Part shown: piece by piece, positions 20,401 to 23,593 of the stretch
Layout of the letters: every line of letters begins with the position of its first letter
Position numbering within the stretch: position 1 is the first letter of the stretch
Assembly (NCBI GenBank): GCA_001464765.1
Contig: LNDV01000018.1
Location: forward strand, 1 to 64,000
DNA length: 64,000 nt
Origin: Betaproteobacteria bacterium Ga0077526
Lineage (GTDB): Bacteria; Pseudomonadota; Gammaproteobacteria; Burkholderiales; Ga0077523
Reading direction: 5' to 3'
Position numbers and translations under genes: made by a program
Notes under the pieces: generated by a model
Databases searched by the model: none
What the model was told of the DNA's origin: nothing
Seen by the model: the letters and a program-made list of their open reading frames with translations, nothing else

Positions 20401-23022
20401 GAGCGCGGCGGCCGCCTCGACGTCGAGCTTGCCCGAGCCGCCGACGTCGATGAGGTCACCGATGCCGTTCAGATTGCTGCCGTCGGTATTCGTCAGGCCG
20501 GCCAGCTGGCCGAGGTCGAGGTCCATCGCGATCAGCTCGTCGAAGCTCCGCGACAGGTCGAGATCGAACTCGAGCGTCTGGCCGTTGAACACCACGGACA
20601 GCGCCGTGGGCGCGATGCCGAAGGCCTGCTCGATGGCCTGCTCCAGGGCCTGGATGGTGGCCGCGCCGCCGGACTCCAGGGCGGCCTTGGCGCCGGTGAA
20701 CTTCGACACCATGCCCACGAGGTCCGTCACGCTGCGGTCGATGAGCGGGAGATCCTGGTTGAGGAACGAGAAACCCTCGATCTGGCCGAGATAGGTGATG
20801 AGCTGCCCGAACGCGGCGGTGACGTCCGCCATGTCGAAGTTCTGGTAGTTGAGCAGCGGCTGGAGGTCGGGGGTGGTGACCTGCAGGGTGTTCGGCTGGA
20901 ACACGTTGCTCATGGACACCTGCACGCGCGGCGCCCCGGGCAGGCCGATGATGTTGCCGGTGACGGCGATCGGGAGCGAGGCGTTGAGCGTGCCGGTCCG
21001 CGTGATGGCGGTCCATTGCGGAATGTTGTTCAGGCCTTCGAACAGATCCGAGAATCGCAGGATCGCGCTAGGCTGCCCCGGCTTGCGGAACTGCACGTCG
21101 ACCGCGGCCGCCACCTGCGCATTGCCGTTCTGGATGCCGACGCCGAAAAAACCGAAGTTCGCGGTGGCATCGATGTCGGTGGCGTTCGCCGTGACATTCC
21201 CCGTGGCCCGCACATCACGGAGGAATGCCTTCTTGGCGAGCGAGTCCGTGGCGACGTTGCTGGCCTTCAGCTTGAGTTCCGTCGCAGCGGTGTTGGTCGC
21301 GACGTTCGGCACCAGTATGTTGAGGAACGCCCCGATGTACCCGCCGTTGTAGGTGAACTTGAGCCGGTTGGCGTCGAGGGAGGCCGTCAGCCCCTGGAGA
21401 CCCGCCCCGGTGATCGCGGTATTGATGTCGGCGATGAGCGCGGCACGCGTCGTGTTGTTGGTGTCCCGTGCAACCGTGATGTCGACGTACGCACCGCCAT
21501 CCAGCGAGACCTGGAAGGTGGCGTTCTGCGACAGCTGGCCATTGGCGGGCACGACATCCTGGGCAATGAGCACCGCGGAGTAGGGCGACAGGTCGAAGCC
21601 CAGCACGAACTGGACGGTACCGTTCGCGTCGATGGAGAGTGTACTCGCCGTGGCGATCCCGCCGAGCGGCGACAGATTGAGGTCGAACTTGATCGGCTCG
21701 GAAATGCTGCCGAAGGACCGCTGCAGCCGCAGGAAGTACGTGAGCTGGTTGGTGCTCGGGTTGTACTGTGCGTTGATGGCCTCGGCCGGCAGCCCCAGCA
21801 ATTGGGACAGCCGCTGCGCCAGCGCCTGCGCCGTCTGGAAGGTGGCAATGCCCTGGGCGTCCTGGAGCTGGGTGATGAGGCCGTCGGTGAAACCCTGGGC
21901 AAGCTGCAGCACCTCGCCGAAGCTCTTGCTCTGCGCGAGGGGAATGTCGTCCCCGAAAGCGTCGGAATTGCGCAGGCCGTTCAGCCAGGACGCCACCTGG
22001 TTCAGCGTCTGGATCACGGCGACCGGTTGTGCGCGACCGAAATTGAGGATGTCCTCCGCTGTGGCACCGGTGACCGTCACCGCGGGAGCCTGGGCGAAGA
22101 AATCGTCCGCCGTGATGGTGACCGCCGCCGCTGCCGCGTCCAGGCCGTTCAATGCCGAGATGGACACTGGCAGGTTGCCGTTGATGAAGCCCGAGACCGG
22201 CACGACGTCCACGAGGGTCTCGACGGTGGTGCCGAGGAGTTCCGAGACAGTCAGGTTCCCTTTGGCGTCCGCATCGGGGTTGAGCAGGTTCACGTCCAGC
22301 ACGGCCGTCATGTTGAGCGTGCCGTCCTGCACCTCGGCCTCGAGGAAACCGACGGCGAGGTTGAAGTTGAGCGCACTCGTGACGCTCGCGCTCGTCTTGA
22401 AGTCGCCCACCCTCAGGAAGAAGCGCTCCTCGGGCGCGAGGCCCTCGGCGAGGTCGATGCCGAAGGAGAAATCGAGGTCCAACCGGAGGTCGAGATTGAC
22501 CTTGCCGCTGGCGTCGGCCGTGAGGGCGATGCCCTGGCTGGTGGCGGCGAGCGCAAACGGAAGATCCTGGAGCGTGCGAGTCTGGTCGAGAACGACGTTG
22601 AAGCGGATCTCGTCACCGTACTGGTCGCCGGTGACGCTGCCGGGCCCGAGCGCGGCGTTGAGCGCGGACACGATGCCGTCGGTCGTCTGCGTGCCGCCCT
22701 GCGCGAGATAGGCCTGAACCGGCGCAACGAGCTTGCTCTGCAGGATCTGGGCGACGTCCAGCCCGGAACCGATGGCCTGGTTCACCACCGGCAGCTTGGT
22801 CGCCAGTTCCTGAACGTTGGCAAGGCCCGTGGACCACTGCTGCAGTTTGGTGAGCCCGTCGGCAAGCAGCGTCTCGGTGCTGGGGGCCAGGTCGGCGGAG
22901 AGGAGAACTCTCGCCTCGAGGGCTTCGAACAGGGTCCTGCGGCGGAAAGGCGGTACCTGCGGCACCTCGGCACGACGGCTGCGAAGCCAACGGGGAAGGT
23001 GGGGTCGCTGGATCTTGAGCAT
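1..23022 (-). CDS. Giant LEPR-XLL / RTX / beta-helix / cadherin-like repeat protein (C-terminus beyond window)
   Basis: One minus-strand frame stays in register from the ATG at 23022 to base 1, giving at least 7674 codons with the C-terminus outside the window. Translations sampled at both ends and in the middle fall in the same frame. Approximate residue order: basic N-terminus without a classical signal peptide; LEPR-XLL motif (30-44); beta-rich repetitive region to ~1760 with an EF-hand-like loop near 1635; RTX array ~1820-2445; propeller-like segment ~2460-2870; five right-handed beta-helix modules ~2880-6490; NIDO-like segment ~6500-6680; cadherin/PKD/Ig repeats from ~6870 onward. Proteins of this build are secreted or surface adhesins or matrix proteins, and RTX arrays usually fold on calcium outside the cell, often after type I secretion. 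No secretion genes or C-terminal signal are visible here. The function is inferred. The start is supported by the LEPR-XLL position, but the Shine-Dalgarno (AGGGAC) is weak. Confidence 0.9.
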   Translation of the reverse strand, partial: MLKIQRPHLPRWLRSRRAEVPQVPPFRRRTLFEALEARVLLSADLAPSTETLLADGLTKLQQWSTGLANVQELATKLPVVNQAIGSGLDVAQILQSKLVAPVQAYLAQGGTQTTDGIVSALNAALGPGSVTGDQYGDEIRFNVVLDQTRTLQDLPFALAATSQGIALTADASGKVNLDLRLDLDFSFGIDLAEGLAPEERFFLRVGDFKTSASVTSALNFNLAVGFLEAEVQDGTLNMTAVLDVNLLNPDADAKGNLTVSELLGTTVETLVDVVPVSGFINGNLPVSISALNGLDAAAAAVTITADDFFAQAPAVTVTGATAEDILNFGRAQPVAVIQTLNQVASWLNGLRNSDAFGDDIPLAQSKSFGEVLQLAQGFTDGLITQLQDAQGIATFQTAQALAQRLSQLLGLPAEAINAQYNPSTNQLTYFLRLQRSFGSISEPIKFDLNLSPLGGIATASTLSIDANGTVQFVLGFDLSPYSAVLIAQDVVPANGQLSQNATFQVSLDGGAYVDITVARDTNNTTRAALIADINTAITGAGLQGLTASLDANRLKFTYNGGYIGAFLNILVPNVATNTAATELKLKASNVATDSLAKKAFLRDVRATGNVTANATDIDATANFGFFGVGIQNGNAQVAAAVDVQFRKPGQPSAILRFSDLFEGLNNIPQWTAITRTGTLNASLPIAVTGNIIGLPGAPRVQVSMSNVFQPNTLQVTTPDLQPLLNYQNFDMADVTAAFGQLITYLGQIEGFSFLNQDLPLIDRSVTDLVGMVSKFTGAKAALESGGAATIQALEQAIEQAFGIAPTALSVVFNGQTLEFDLDLSRSFDELIAMDLDLGQLAGLTNTDGSNLNGIGDLIDVGGSGKLDVEAAAALNFIFGFDLSQPATPRAYIRDDSNISLSAKVAGSNLNFDASVGPLGLFIRGGSAYLDNGAGVPATFSVGFKPVAGDRYYTNQWSTSVLDVTLAGRAGATLPVFFPTPANPLGGAGANNIVLTIGDLTNLSTTTTLTAPNLAAAISSIDLLGNMNSFVDGIDLVLATIQDALDGQILGVNLPFVGDSLKDGAQVIEKLRTDVVQRLNNALSGGTQSKDQVQQILFDAFGPGGLGILLDGADAGTQITKDDVRVVTVDNTNDGIIDDILFDMKLGKQNLIASNIGFDLGLPGLGLAVAENSAVQLGVGLTFDLKIGVSRNDGVYIDTSGLNEMSLALDARLQNFALGGTLGPLRLKIQDETNDADGQDPSFFTGGFAIDLRDPVGGGNRLTFNELAGGNLDFAQVVKADLSANAAINLDLTLGVPGDFAVTDPNAADFLSDQFPSMQADFSLTWGFTPQTGLAGAMPNVAFNNVRLNFGEFLDSFLGPIVDNISGIFDPIEPILDVITSPLPVISAIAGEDYTLLDLASDFGFIPDSTADFIEAVADIIVFVDMIDATSADGTFINFGGFNLNGIDLRNPASKSQLSNANVLNGRTTSPLQSVADQFGAIAPDLKTQKEKIKGAEAGFKIPLLEDPLSAFKLLLGQNVDLFTYTTPKFEFGFDFELEFGPVAVIMGVPIFVIFGGGAGLEGQFTFGYDTQGFFDYADTGFVPDLLNGFYVADWDANGKDIDEMVLTSQIYAGAKADVFLAEIGAKGGIFADIYMNINDPNDDGKLRGKEFFQVISESGFLCAFDYRGEMGAFLSVFASIGFWPLEIEFEYEIARITLIEFGIDCDEPPPVLAFLDPETGDLTLNMGPRAFARLHQDIEDGNENFKVTQVGNGTVMVEAFGYQQMYGRFSNLESGELGPDVTRIIGFGGAGSDTIEIDESVDMPVELWGDFAGASQFWGGDVLIAGGTGGSRLQGGRGDDKLFGGSGVDRIWGHSESGQNDDNSVDTIYGRSGNDFLYGNGGDDQLDGEQGDDQLDGGNGIDRLLGGDGNDLLLGGAGNDELFGQWGIDRLEGGTGSDGLVGGAGNDLIFGQSENGAGDDLARDKIWGDLAIGSEYERPGEAGDAGNDVLYGQGGNDIIHGEAGLDRLYGGQGDDELFGDGGEDTIEGESGNDIIFGGSAADLIRGGLDNDSIQGDQGNDLIYGDEGNDTILGGADDDTILAGTGADIVRGQEGDDQIFGEDGADQLSGDLGDDILFGGADNDLAWGGAGIDRIYGSTGDDQAFGGAGNDAIYGETGNDLLFGNEGDDLLDAGAGLDELHGGADDDLLLGGTGLGKLLFGDGGDDRIVGTDEGGEDSNFSDAVWLGDRIFGGAGNDTIWGLGGADRIDGEDGDDIIDGGVHGDLLIGSRGRDRLYGSFGNDQLFGGDDDDTLDGGFGTDYLRGDAGNDELIGGGGSGDELWGSAGEDILRGSDDGADLLAGEEGRDILYGFGGNDVLRGGDGDDITDGGEGDDLIEGNAGIDVLLGGANHDRLYGHSESGAADDNAVDWLYGDFGTDANEAGSGRDRLFGQGGNDILFGEGGDDEITIGGGTSNIANYGADEGGQPPNFVVPSATPNPTVFVGTVDPRATGALPVGPDDRGWWRDFSGSGSGTGVSGGTSVAVEPSLAVTSSARFVAWADSRNGSYEIYVARNQDGAWSELAGSASFGGISESRPQSRRPSLAMDGDSPIVAWTEINGNASDIKVARWNGVSWAALGESLDVNGISNSGGADEARLVMTTVGPVVVWLDRSAGNANVYAKRFDGANWITLGGGVALTNLAGGVSQLTATADGGNVAIAWVQGVGSTTDVYSRQWNVGANTLTNAINVSGSAGASAAPTLAYFGGSLFAAWQDQSSGREEIYVRRLSGGVWQEASLGSATGQGVSATTGRTFIPKLSTGGGKLYLVWGDDSVQERPDNTVAFFVKEWTGAGFVERLPGDASNRGVSATGGFVQAAAVAADANGRPFIAWNDARTGTPQIYLRGNLVTGGTIHFAAGPTTVQSILDSNDLGAGDVIYVGPGPQAGFTLGANDSGVVIIGARTQDTVFTSPVVVQGVGGTLQRLGFAGGLELNGTAGLSVIDSVFTAGSATINGGSDVQFVDNRFLALATLRITAAASGYIAGNTFSGGFVGLDIGAAFTGAIRGNDITGNSVGVRYGARAELIGNRIFGNAIGVSTTVSGTGAFGTVGAALPNDIHDNQTGVQLVGATVQGQTIRGNTTGVSGSGVVGGASLDVANRIEANGTGVGTFSGTVQFNRISGNTIGIRATDGLTIVHNLVYRNASFGVALDGADDVRIVSNTMYSPTGDLIRVSGGATGTEVRGNVLWAEEGYSLYVANDSQTGFFSDYNNLFSSGAGRIGYWTRDFNDILDWQADIARFDLHSIGRTDVNPQWAEPRFVNRGQDDYRLMPVVAQLRFTSPGIDDGDALTDIGVSPSFTNLLVNGGFESGLAGWSQVNVGGAVQGGAPGAHTGTGYFAPGAAADGFVEQVVDLVQGGITITQIDSQDLELVFGARIRSALEAARDTGSLVIRFLNTSNADIGSPITVEAKNVTNRWELAGGQVAIPAGARKAVFRFEADRKTGTANDVLLDGAFAYVRSEALGIDLGAYGNTAGDTARTGTPRISLRYPDLYADLEKDKPLTIRWESFGNAGESPVRIDLYQDGPHGPALRTTIAAATADDGEFIWIPSSSGLDFGTYGLRIQVSLVNVPIAIDRSQETFAVPENGTTYWVDDASNVGDESTPNGVGDNRNTGKLATAPKPYATNLLRTYDLGAASVLHIDTGEYSMIDPVAISGSTDIGLGLDEGFTILGPSDASRIAALFPAIPGDRTQPVILLDDADNMTIRHLTLRNALRGLEVRNASDGFVASHLTATGHASGGLLIDTNAPFASFNALTAFGNTGTGISIRGPIASFTNGLAYNNTTHGIQLTGGVGVVSDSVAYDNGSIGLWIENPGAGARIEANRTYGNNVGIQVYNGGGGAEAVVGNANLALGRGNISYGNRQIGIAAAYNTRVAGNTVYGQTNQFSVGINVFAGPSVSRNVVFGNYVGIDVGGADVSENRVYNNTGFGIRGTASQGFVGNVIYSNPTNLQIGLGNTARNNLIYGSKNYGIFMTGVSGAQLVNNTILATEGDAIRVQNGSSNIGLRNNIVQTVQGYGVSVAADSQAGFVSDYNLFYTTGSGDVGLWQGADRTSLTAWRNATFGDKNSTFADPLFIDADGADGALGYVSLAADGRDDDFHLRSQFGSVKGAALAPVRDAATGLPVFLPVSAPTLDGTTSPALDRGAPGDSFANEPANNGGYVNLGAYGNTPQASRSPAQYMLVISPNGGEAIPQDSSFDIRWRSNGFGGNVAIDIGAALPGLAGEPVWTVLADDELNDGTYTWSVSAAQFAVGAGYYIRVRSIDTGAIQDRSDAAFSITPPISVFYVNDGSTAGDQFTSAVGDDANDGLSAATPKATIRSVLETYDLDAGDVIRVDNGTYLLTTNILLEAQDSGVTIEGPTLPGARALINRGNTSSTSYAFQLAGADDVTIRGLAITGGHHAVYAAPSAASTGFTLERSEVFGNANAGVNLSSGSTEDNGTRDAFINDNQIYGNAGWGVIVRSGGSRVIGNHVFDNGAGLYGEYNGQYAPIRIVDNVVHDNPVGISGSYWVEITGNTVYGNSSWGIQSYDSRALSENNVVYRNGNGIQVSVGPMARGNRVFDNAGTGIDIGNGGSAEGNQVYGNTVGIGESAGRVANNVVYDNRATGILTAGYRRSATDGVFSNTVVQSVGNAIALSASASNVLLRNNILEVGSGYAINVPANSQNGFDSDYNLFRTTGTGKIGRWEGRDYTALEDWIYELGRDAESLVGDPQFINTAGADSLRGMSFEMDGAPIIIDNGDPGFTTFGAWATIVGQSASVPGDPATAQEISIFNTAYGQDLTEAPGGTGGANIARWTFDGLEDGTYQVAARWPWGGGITGASARYALYDGAVSPTSTVAVASGLQHGSTPNDFTSDGVAWERLETVEIRNGRLIVDLTDVGNSTFNRMLADAVRIQRIKGDGGLDDDFHVAATSVAVDRGDPSSLFLGEEFPNGGRVDLGAYGNTRENAASPPQRVQIVNPNGLEKFETGQTVTVDIRSAGLTPFDTLLRMNAGNNQVPVAGWSVNAFQTAGATTNSNTVIATAGVADAAPADVYRSYGYAASAVGSRLGYRIDVADGTYRLLIHTASGTEAIGASRFGISIDGVEIASAVDRRALAGAVNKAVVLAYDVTVSGGKGFDLDLVNQIANTTGPIVAALELRRVNAAGVASPTVDLEASYDGGGSWQTVASGVVLDSLGRAQVAWTPAQTGSNTRLRATAQAGATTVVDVSDVAFQVANNGIAYYVNDASTAGDEYATAPGNNANDGKTAATPMASLGALLRAYDLNPNDIIYVDTGDYTLPVTLEFDAQDSGVTVQGPVLGGHDAVLNRANTAQAVVEMTGGDNVTLRDLVLTGGIYGLQATSSYDSDALTLERMEIRNNGTGVIVSGSATENTAYVIRDSEIFGNSSSGMSLNGAGHRIENNLVRNNSTGIGAGTSTGSYLTGIVITGNEVRSNSVGISVSGTTTVENNEVYQNSVGIAADQSPRVRNNTVYRNTTMGIQGSNSAQITGNRVFGQIGNGTTTGTGIYIRSGSAVGNTVYSNTIGVEHDSSSEVRSNLIYANSAIGVRMSGYQSAGDGLFGNTIYQLTGDAILATVGGNRTEIRDNIVVVGAGYALRVGDSQQVGFNSNFNLFQVFGTGKLAQWEGRDFLTMADWSYETGNDVESVLADPQFLDVNGADNLLGYSAATTVDGGLDDDFRLAATSPGVDRGDPASLFQVEPGNNGGRVDLGAYGNTRKATASASQLIQVLNLNGLEKVEAGQAVDVQFQSAGLAQYDTILRLDTGNGTGTVEGWATEKYRVAGSLSGQNTNFATAGVADAAPLGVYQSYSIPPYGTGGKLTYDIPVADGAYEVLLHTVAGTEAVGSEQFSLAINGATVAANVDRRALAGGTNRALVLRFGVTVSDGDGLRVDLTNLTNNYGSVLAGIEVRKMNPAGVAAPTADIEVSVDGGNSWLPVAGGVPVDRYGRGSFVWNAGPVSNGALLRVTGHAGDATVSDQSDAPFQIANAGRFYYVNDGSRTGDEYTTTVGNNANDGKTPGTPMASLAALLRAYDLDANDVIFVDTGVYNLSTNIVLNAQDSGVTIRGPVLPTHDAVLHRGNTSAGQYVFSFEGASGVTLEWLNVTGGSAGITATGGAGNDGVVLQNLDIYDNAQTGVEITNGHSDWIIRDNLVRNHSGSGISVSGERIRIENNEVNGNRTGIAASQSGEGNRIRIIGNDAHDNTTGISISSAVTAQGNRAYNNTTGIYSYNSTSLVIDNDAYNNSVGIETGFQGWLIGNRSFDNTIGVRTYYSSNVSRNQSYSNSIGILDQGFSEIFNNLVYGNTNRGIDITYTHSAGDRVVYNNTVWQDTGDAIRVYSTGNIRVRNNLLSIGNGYAINVTADGQAGFSSDFNLFDLRTAAAFVGRWGAAQQATLANWQALSAAHDANGVVGDPKFLDINGADNVLGDQDVTTGDGYDDNFSLDAGSAAIDAASAYEAARPGPVYPHDAALTDIEGRSRQDDPSTANTGAGWDRFVESVPDGSFYQDGAGTAIPLRSSSGVASVTLPFAFEYYGRSYNSVSVSVNGYLHFGGLDSASSGDDNDQTTFLRNVRIAPLWDNLRTDTTQSAASGSTVGNVFLDSTVADQITFRWAATRQDTGGGNVNFSATLFANGNIRFDYGDGNQSLTPLVGLSAGNGYTFVLSQYNGAADLNNAPSVLYTPEAGLTYFDIGAYEFLGDSGDTTPPQITSVSQLPAPGGTTALAFSSVQVGTSEALNTISARSPANYDLRSKGTDGLFDTTDDVIIPVRALYSYPETNLTLEFLTGANGAAGILANGDYRLTLSGTKAIYDLSGNPLDGNGDGTGGDDYVRLFTVDRTSNVAPDANAQTVNVDEDGSVVITLSASDGNDDTLVYALTSAPANGALSEFDPSARTVRYTPNAGFTGADSFTFLVDDGKAGTDTATITLNVRPVNDAPVASPQSVTMEEDTSRLIVLGGTDTETGRADLVFTLVTAPQNGTLVQGAAGGWTYTPNANYIGTDSFAYTVRDRGDPDGSNANAITSAPGTVSITVQAVNDAPVIDVVADQVVLEGSVLLVDLGATDVEGNTLTWSLVSAPAGMLIDATTGVITWTPADGVNTVSVTARVTDNGSPAAVDEVTFGITVQNVAPTLTVTGAAEVDEGVAYTLNLGSSDPGADTIASWEINWGDGFVQTVAGTATSVQHTFFAGGSTYGISATATDEDGSYTAAPVQVLVRADNSPPVPLSQTVWLDEDGFADIVLSATDVDGDVLTYALESAPTLGALSALDPVTRTVRFTAGSNVRGNDSFTFRVNDGETSSVGTITLKIRPVNDVPVAQAATFGTNEDTAISGQLSGQDVETPAAQLTFAMGTGPANGALILNANGSFTYTPNANFSGTDTFTFRVRDTGDAELDCGCDLIASGFVADAPDNSEFVTVTINVAAVNDAPVFDAIAPIAGNEGDALTFRLQATDVDNVAGALVYSKIGTLPWVTVDRSTGVVTVTPPDNGGYELRFQVSDGQATGETTVVANIANLPPVVRVSGAAQGAPGEPYVLNLEAIDAGDDAIVSWTIDWGDGQIDTVAGTQRTASRTFASAGRYAIDVTATDEDGSYLQLDAAIVDILVGNRAPVATDDTYQTRSNTPLTVSVPGVLGNDTDADGDTLTVWSVT
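5200..5670 (-). other. Malectin-like domain, copy 2 (between helix modules 4 and 5)
   Basis: The translation contains LTYDIPVADGAYEVLLHT, FSLAINGATVAANVD and VLAGIEVRKMN, aligning directly with the copy at about 7500-7960. The two copies with their flanking helix modules look like one duplicated unit. Confidence 0.5.
7500..7960 (-). other. Malectin-like domain, copy 1 (between helix modules 3 and 4)
   Basis: The translation contains YRIDVADGTYRLLIHTASG, then an FGISIDGVEIASAVD strand and a VAALELRR end. This resembles malectin or malectin-like carbohydrate-binding domains. A second copy with near-identical architecture occurs at about 5200-5670. Carbohydrate binding is inferred from the fold pattern only. 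Confidence 0.5.
14420..15640 (-). other. Propeller-like repeat segment of the giant protein
   Basis: About 400 residues with recurring blades of the type VVAWxD.........VYxRRxxG.xW, for instance AAWQDQSSGREEIYVRRL and IAWNDARTGTPQIYLR. The pattern resembles sialidase or lectin-like beta-propellers. No catalytic residues were identified. It lies between the RTX array and the first beta-helix module. Confidence 0.5.
15690..17560 (-). repeat. RTX nonapeptide array (GGxGxDxxx)
   Basis: Dozens of consecutive nonapeptides of the form LxGGxGNDxL are read on the minus strand, for example LLGGDGND and LFGQGGNDILFGEGGDDE. They cover roughly 620 residues. RTX repeats bind calcium in parallel beta-rolls and typically fold after export. 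The array is central in this protein instead of near the C-terminus as in classical RTX toxins. Confidence 0.95.
18070..18120 (-). other. EF-hand-like calcium loop in the giant protein
   Basis: Around residue 1635 the protein reads NDPNDDGKLRGKEF, with Asp/Asn at EF-hand loop spacing followed by the conserved Gly and a terminal Glu. This looks like a single EF-hand or dockerin-type calcium loop. It is isolated, about 180 residues N-terminal to the RTX array, so calcium may also organise this region (inference). Confidence 0.5.
22891..22935 (-). other. LEPR-XLL motif of the giant protein
   Basis: Residues 30-44 read TLFEALEARVLLSAD, a close match to the LEPR-XLL motif (consensus LEPRxLLSAD) found at the N-terminus of very large bacterial repeat proteins. 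Here the third motif position is Ala instead of Pro. Its position close to the predicted start supports the ATG at 23022. Confidence 0.85.
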
Positions 23023-23380
23023 GTCAGTCCCTGTGTCGCCGCGAGACCCGGGACGGAACGACAGCGACGGGGCGAACCGCTGATGGCTCGACGGCGGAGC
23101 GCGAGACACACGCTGCGGTCAGGCCGGGCGGCACGCGACGATCGACAGCGTCGGTACTCCGGGTCGGCCCTGGGTGTGCAGAAGCCCCCGGGTCGCTAAA
23201 TTGTTAGTTGTATGTGCCGGAGGACCGCGGCCGTACCGCGCCACGTGCAATGAAGGGAGGTCTCCTCGGCCATTGGGAAAATACTCCCGAAAGTGAGTTT
23301 TGTCCACGCCGAACCGCTGGCCAGAAGCGACGAAAACCTTCATATACATCATTGCGTTAAAGTTGTTTGTCGGACGGCCA

Positions 23381-23396
23381 TACGAGCATGCTCGTA
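23381..23396. promoter_or_regulatory. Perfect 16-bp palindrome (possible operator)
   Basis: TACGAGCATGCTCGTA is an exact inverted repeat of two 8-base arms in the AT-richer core of the bchE/giant-gene intergenic region. It matches neither the PpsR nor the FNR consensus. It could be an operator for an unidentified dimeric regulator. Confidence 0.4.
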
Positions 23397-23482
23397 CGCA
23401 TTTTTCGCACATCCGGGCAATCCCGCTCGGATCTGCGGGGGAAGGCGAAACAGTCAACTTTCTCGGACACATGAGCGAGACA

Positions 23483-23500
23483 TGTCAGGCTGGACTGACA
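23483..23500. promoter_or_regulatory. PpsR/CrtJ-type site (TGT-N12-ACA)
   Basis: TGTCAGGCTGGACTGACA is an exact TGT-N12-ACA, the recognition motif of the redox/light repressor PpsR (CrtJ) that controls photosynthesis genes in purple bacteria. It ends 93 bp before the bchE start and 5 bp before the FNR-type box. The family match of the downstream gene makes a chance occurrence less likely. Confidence 0.65.
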
Positions 23501-23505
23501 CTTTT

Positions 23506-23519
23506 CTGATCTGGATCAA
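23506..23519. promoter_or_regulatory. FNR/Anr-type box
   Basis: CTGATCTGGATCAA matches the FNR consensus TTGAT-N4-ATCAA at 9 of 10 fixed positions. It lies 74 bp upstream of bchE, just downstream of the PpsR-type motif. Oxygen control by FNR homologues is established for anaerobic bacteriochlorophyll genes such as bchE in purple bacteria. Confidence 0.7.
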
Positions 23520-23593
23520 GAGCGCCCGGGTAGCCGCGAAATAGCCTCGACTCCATACCGGCCGGGTGCCGGGATTCCAAGAGGCCTCCCCCG

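Larger units (their letters stand above)
23023..23593. promoter_or_regulatory. Divergent regulatory region between the giant gene and bchE
   Basis: This 571-bp stretch without a credible gene lies between two outward-facing starts. It has an AT-richer core (about 23190-23400) in otherwise GC-rich DNA. It contains a 16-bp palindrome, a PpsR/CrtJ-type motif and an FNR-type box, all closer to bchE. Short open frames here show no family features and no good ribosome binding site. Confidence 0.65.

Noticed and set aside
16483..23199. Plus-strand open frame of 2238 codons
   Set aside because: It is codon-aligned antisense to the giant minus-strand gene. Its translation is low-complexity (Val/Glu/Asp/Arg) with no domain pattern, while the minus strand shows clear LEPR-XLL and RTX motifs.
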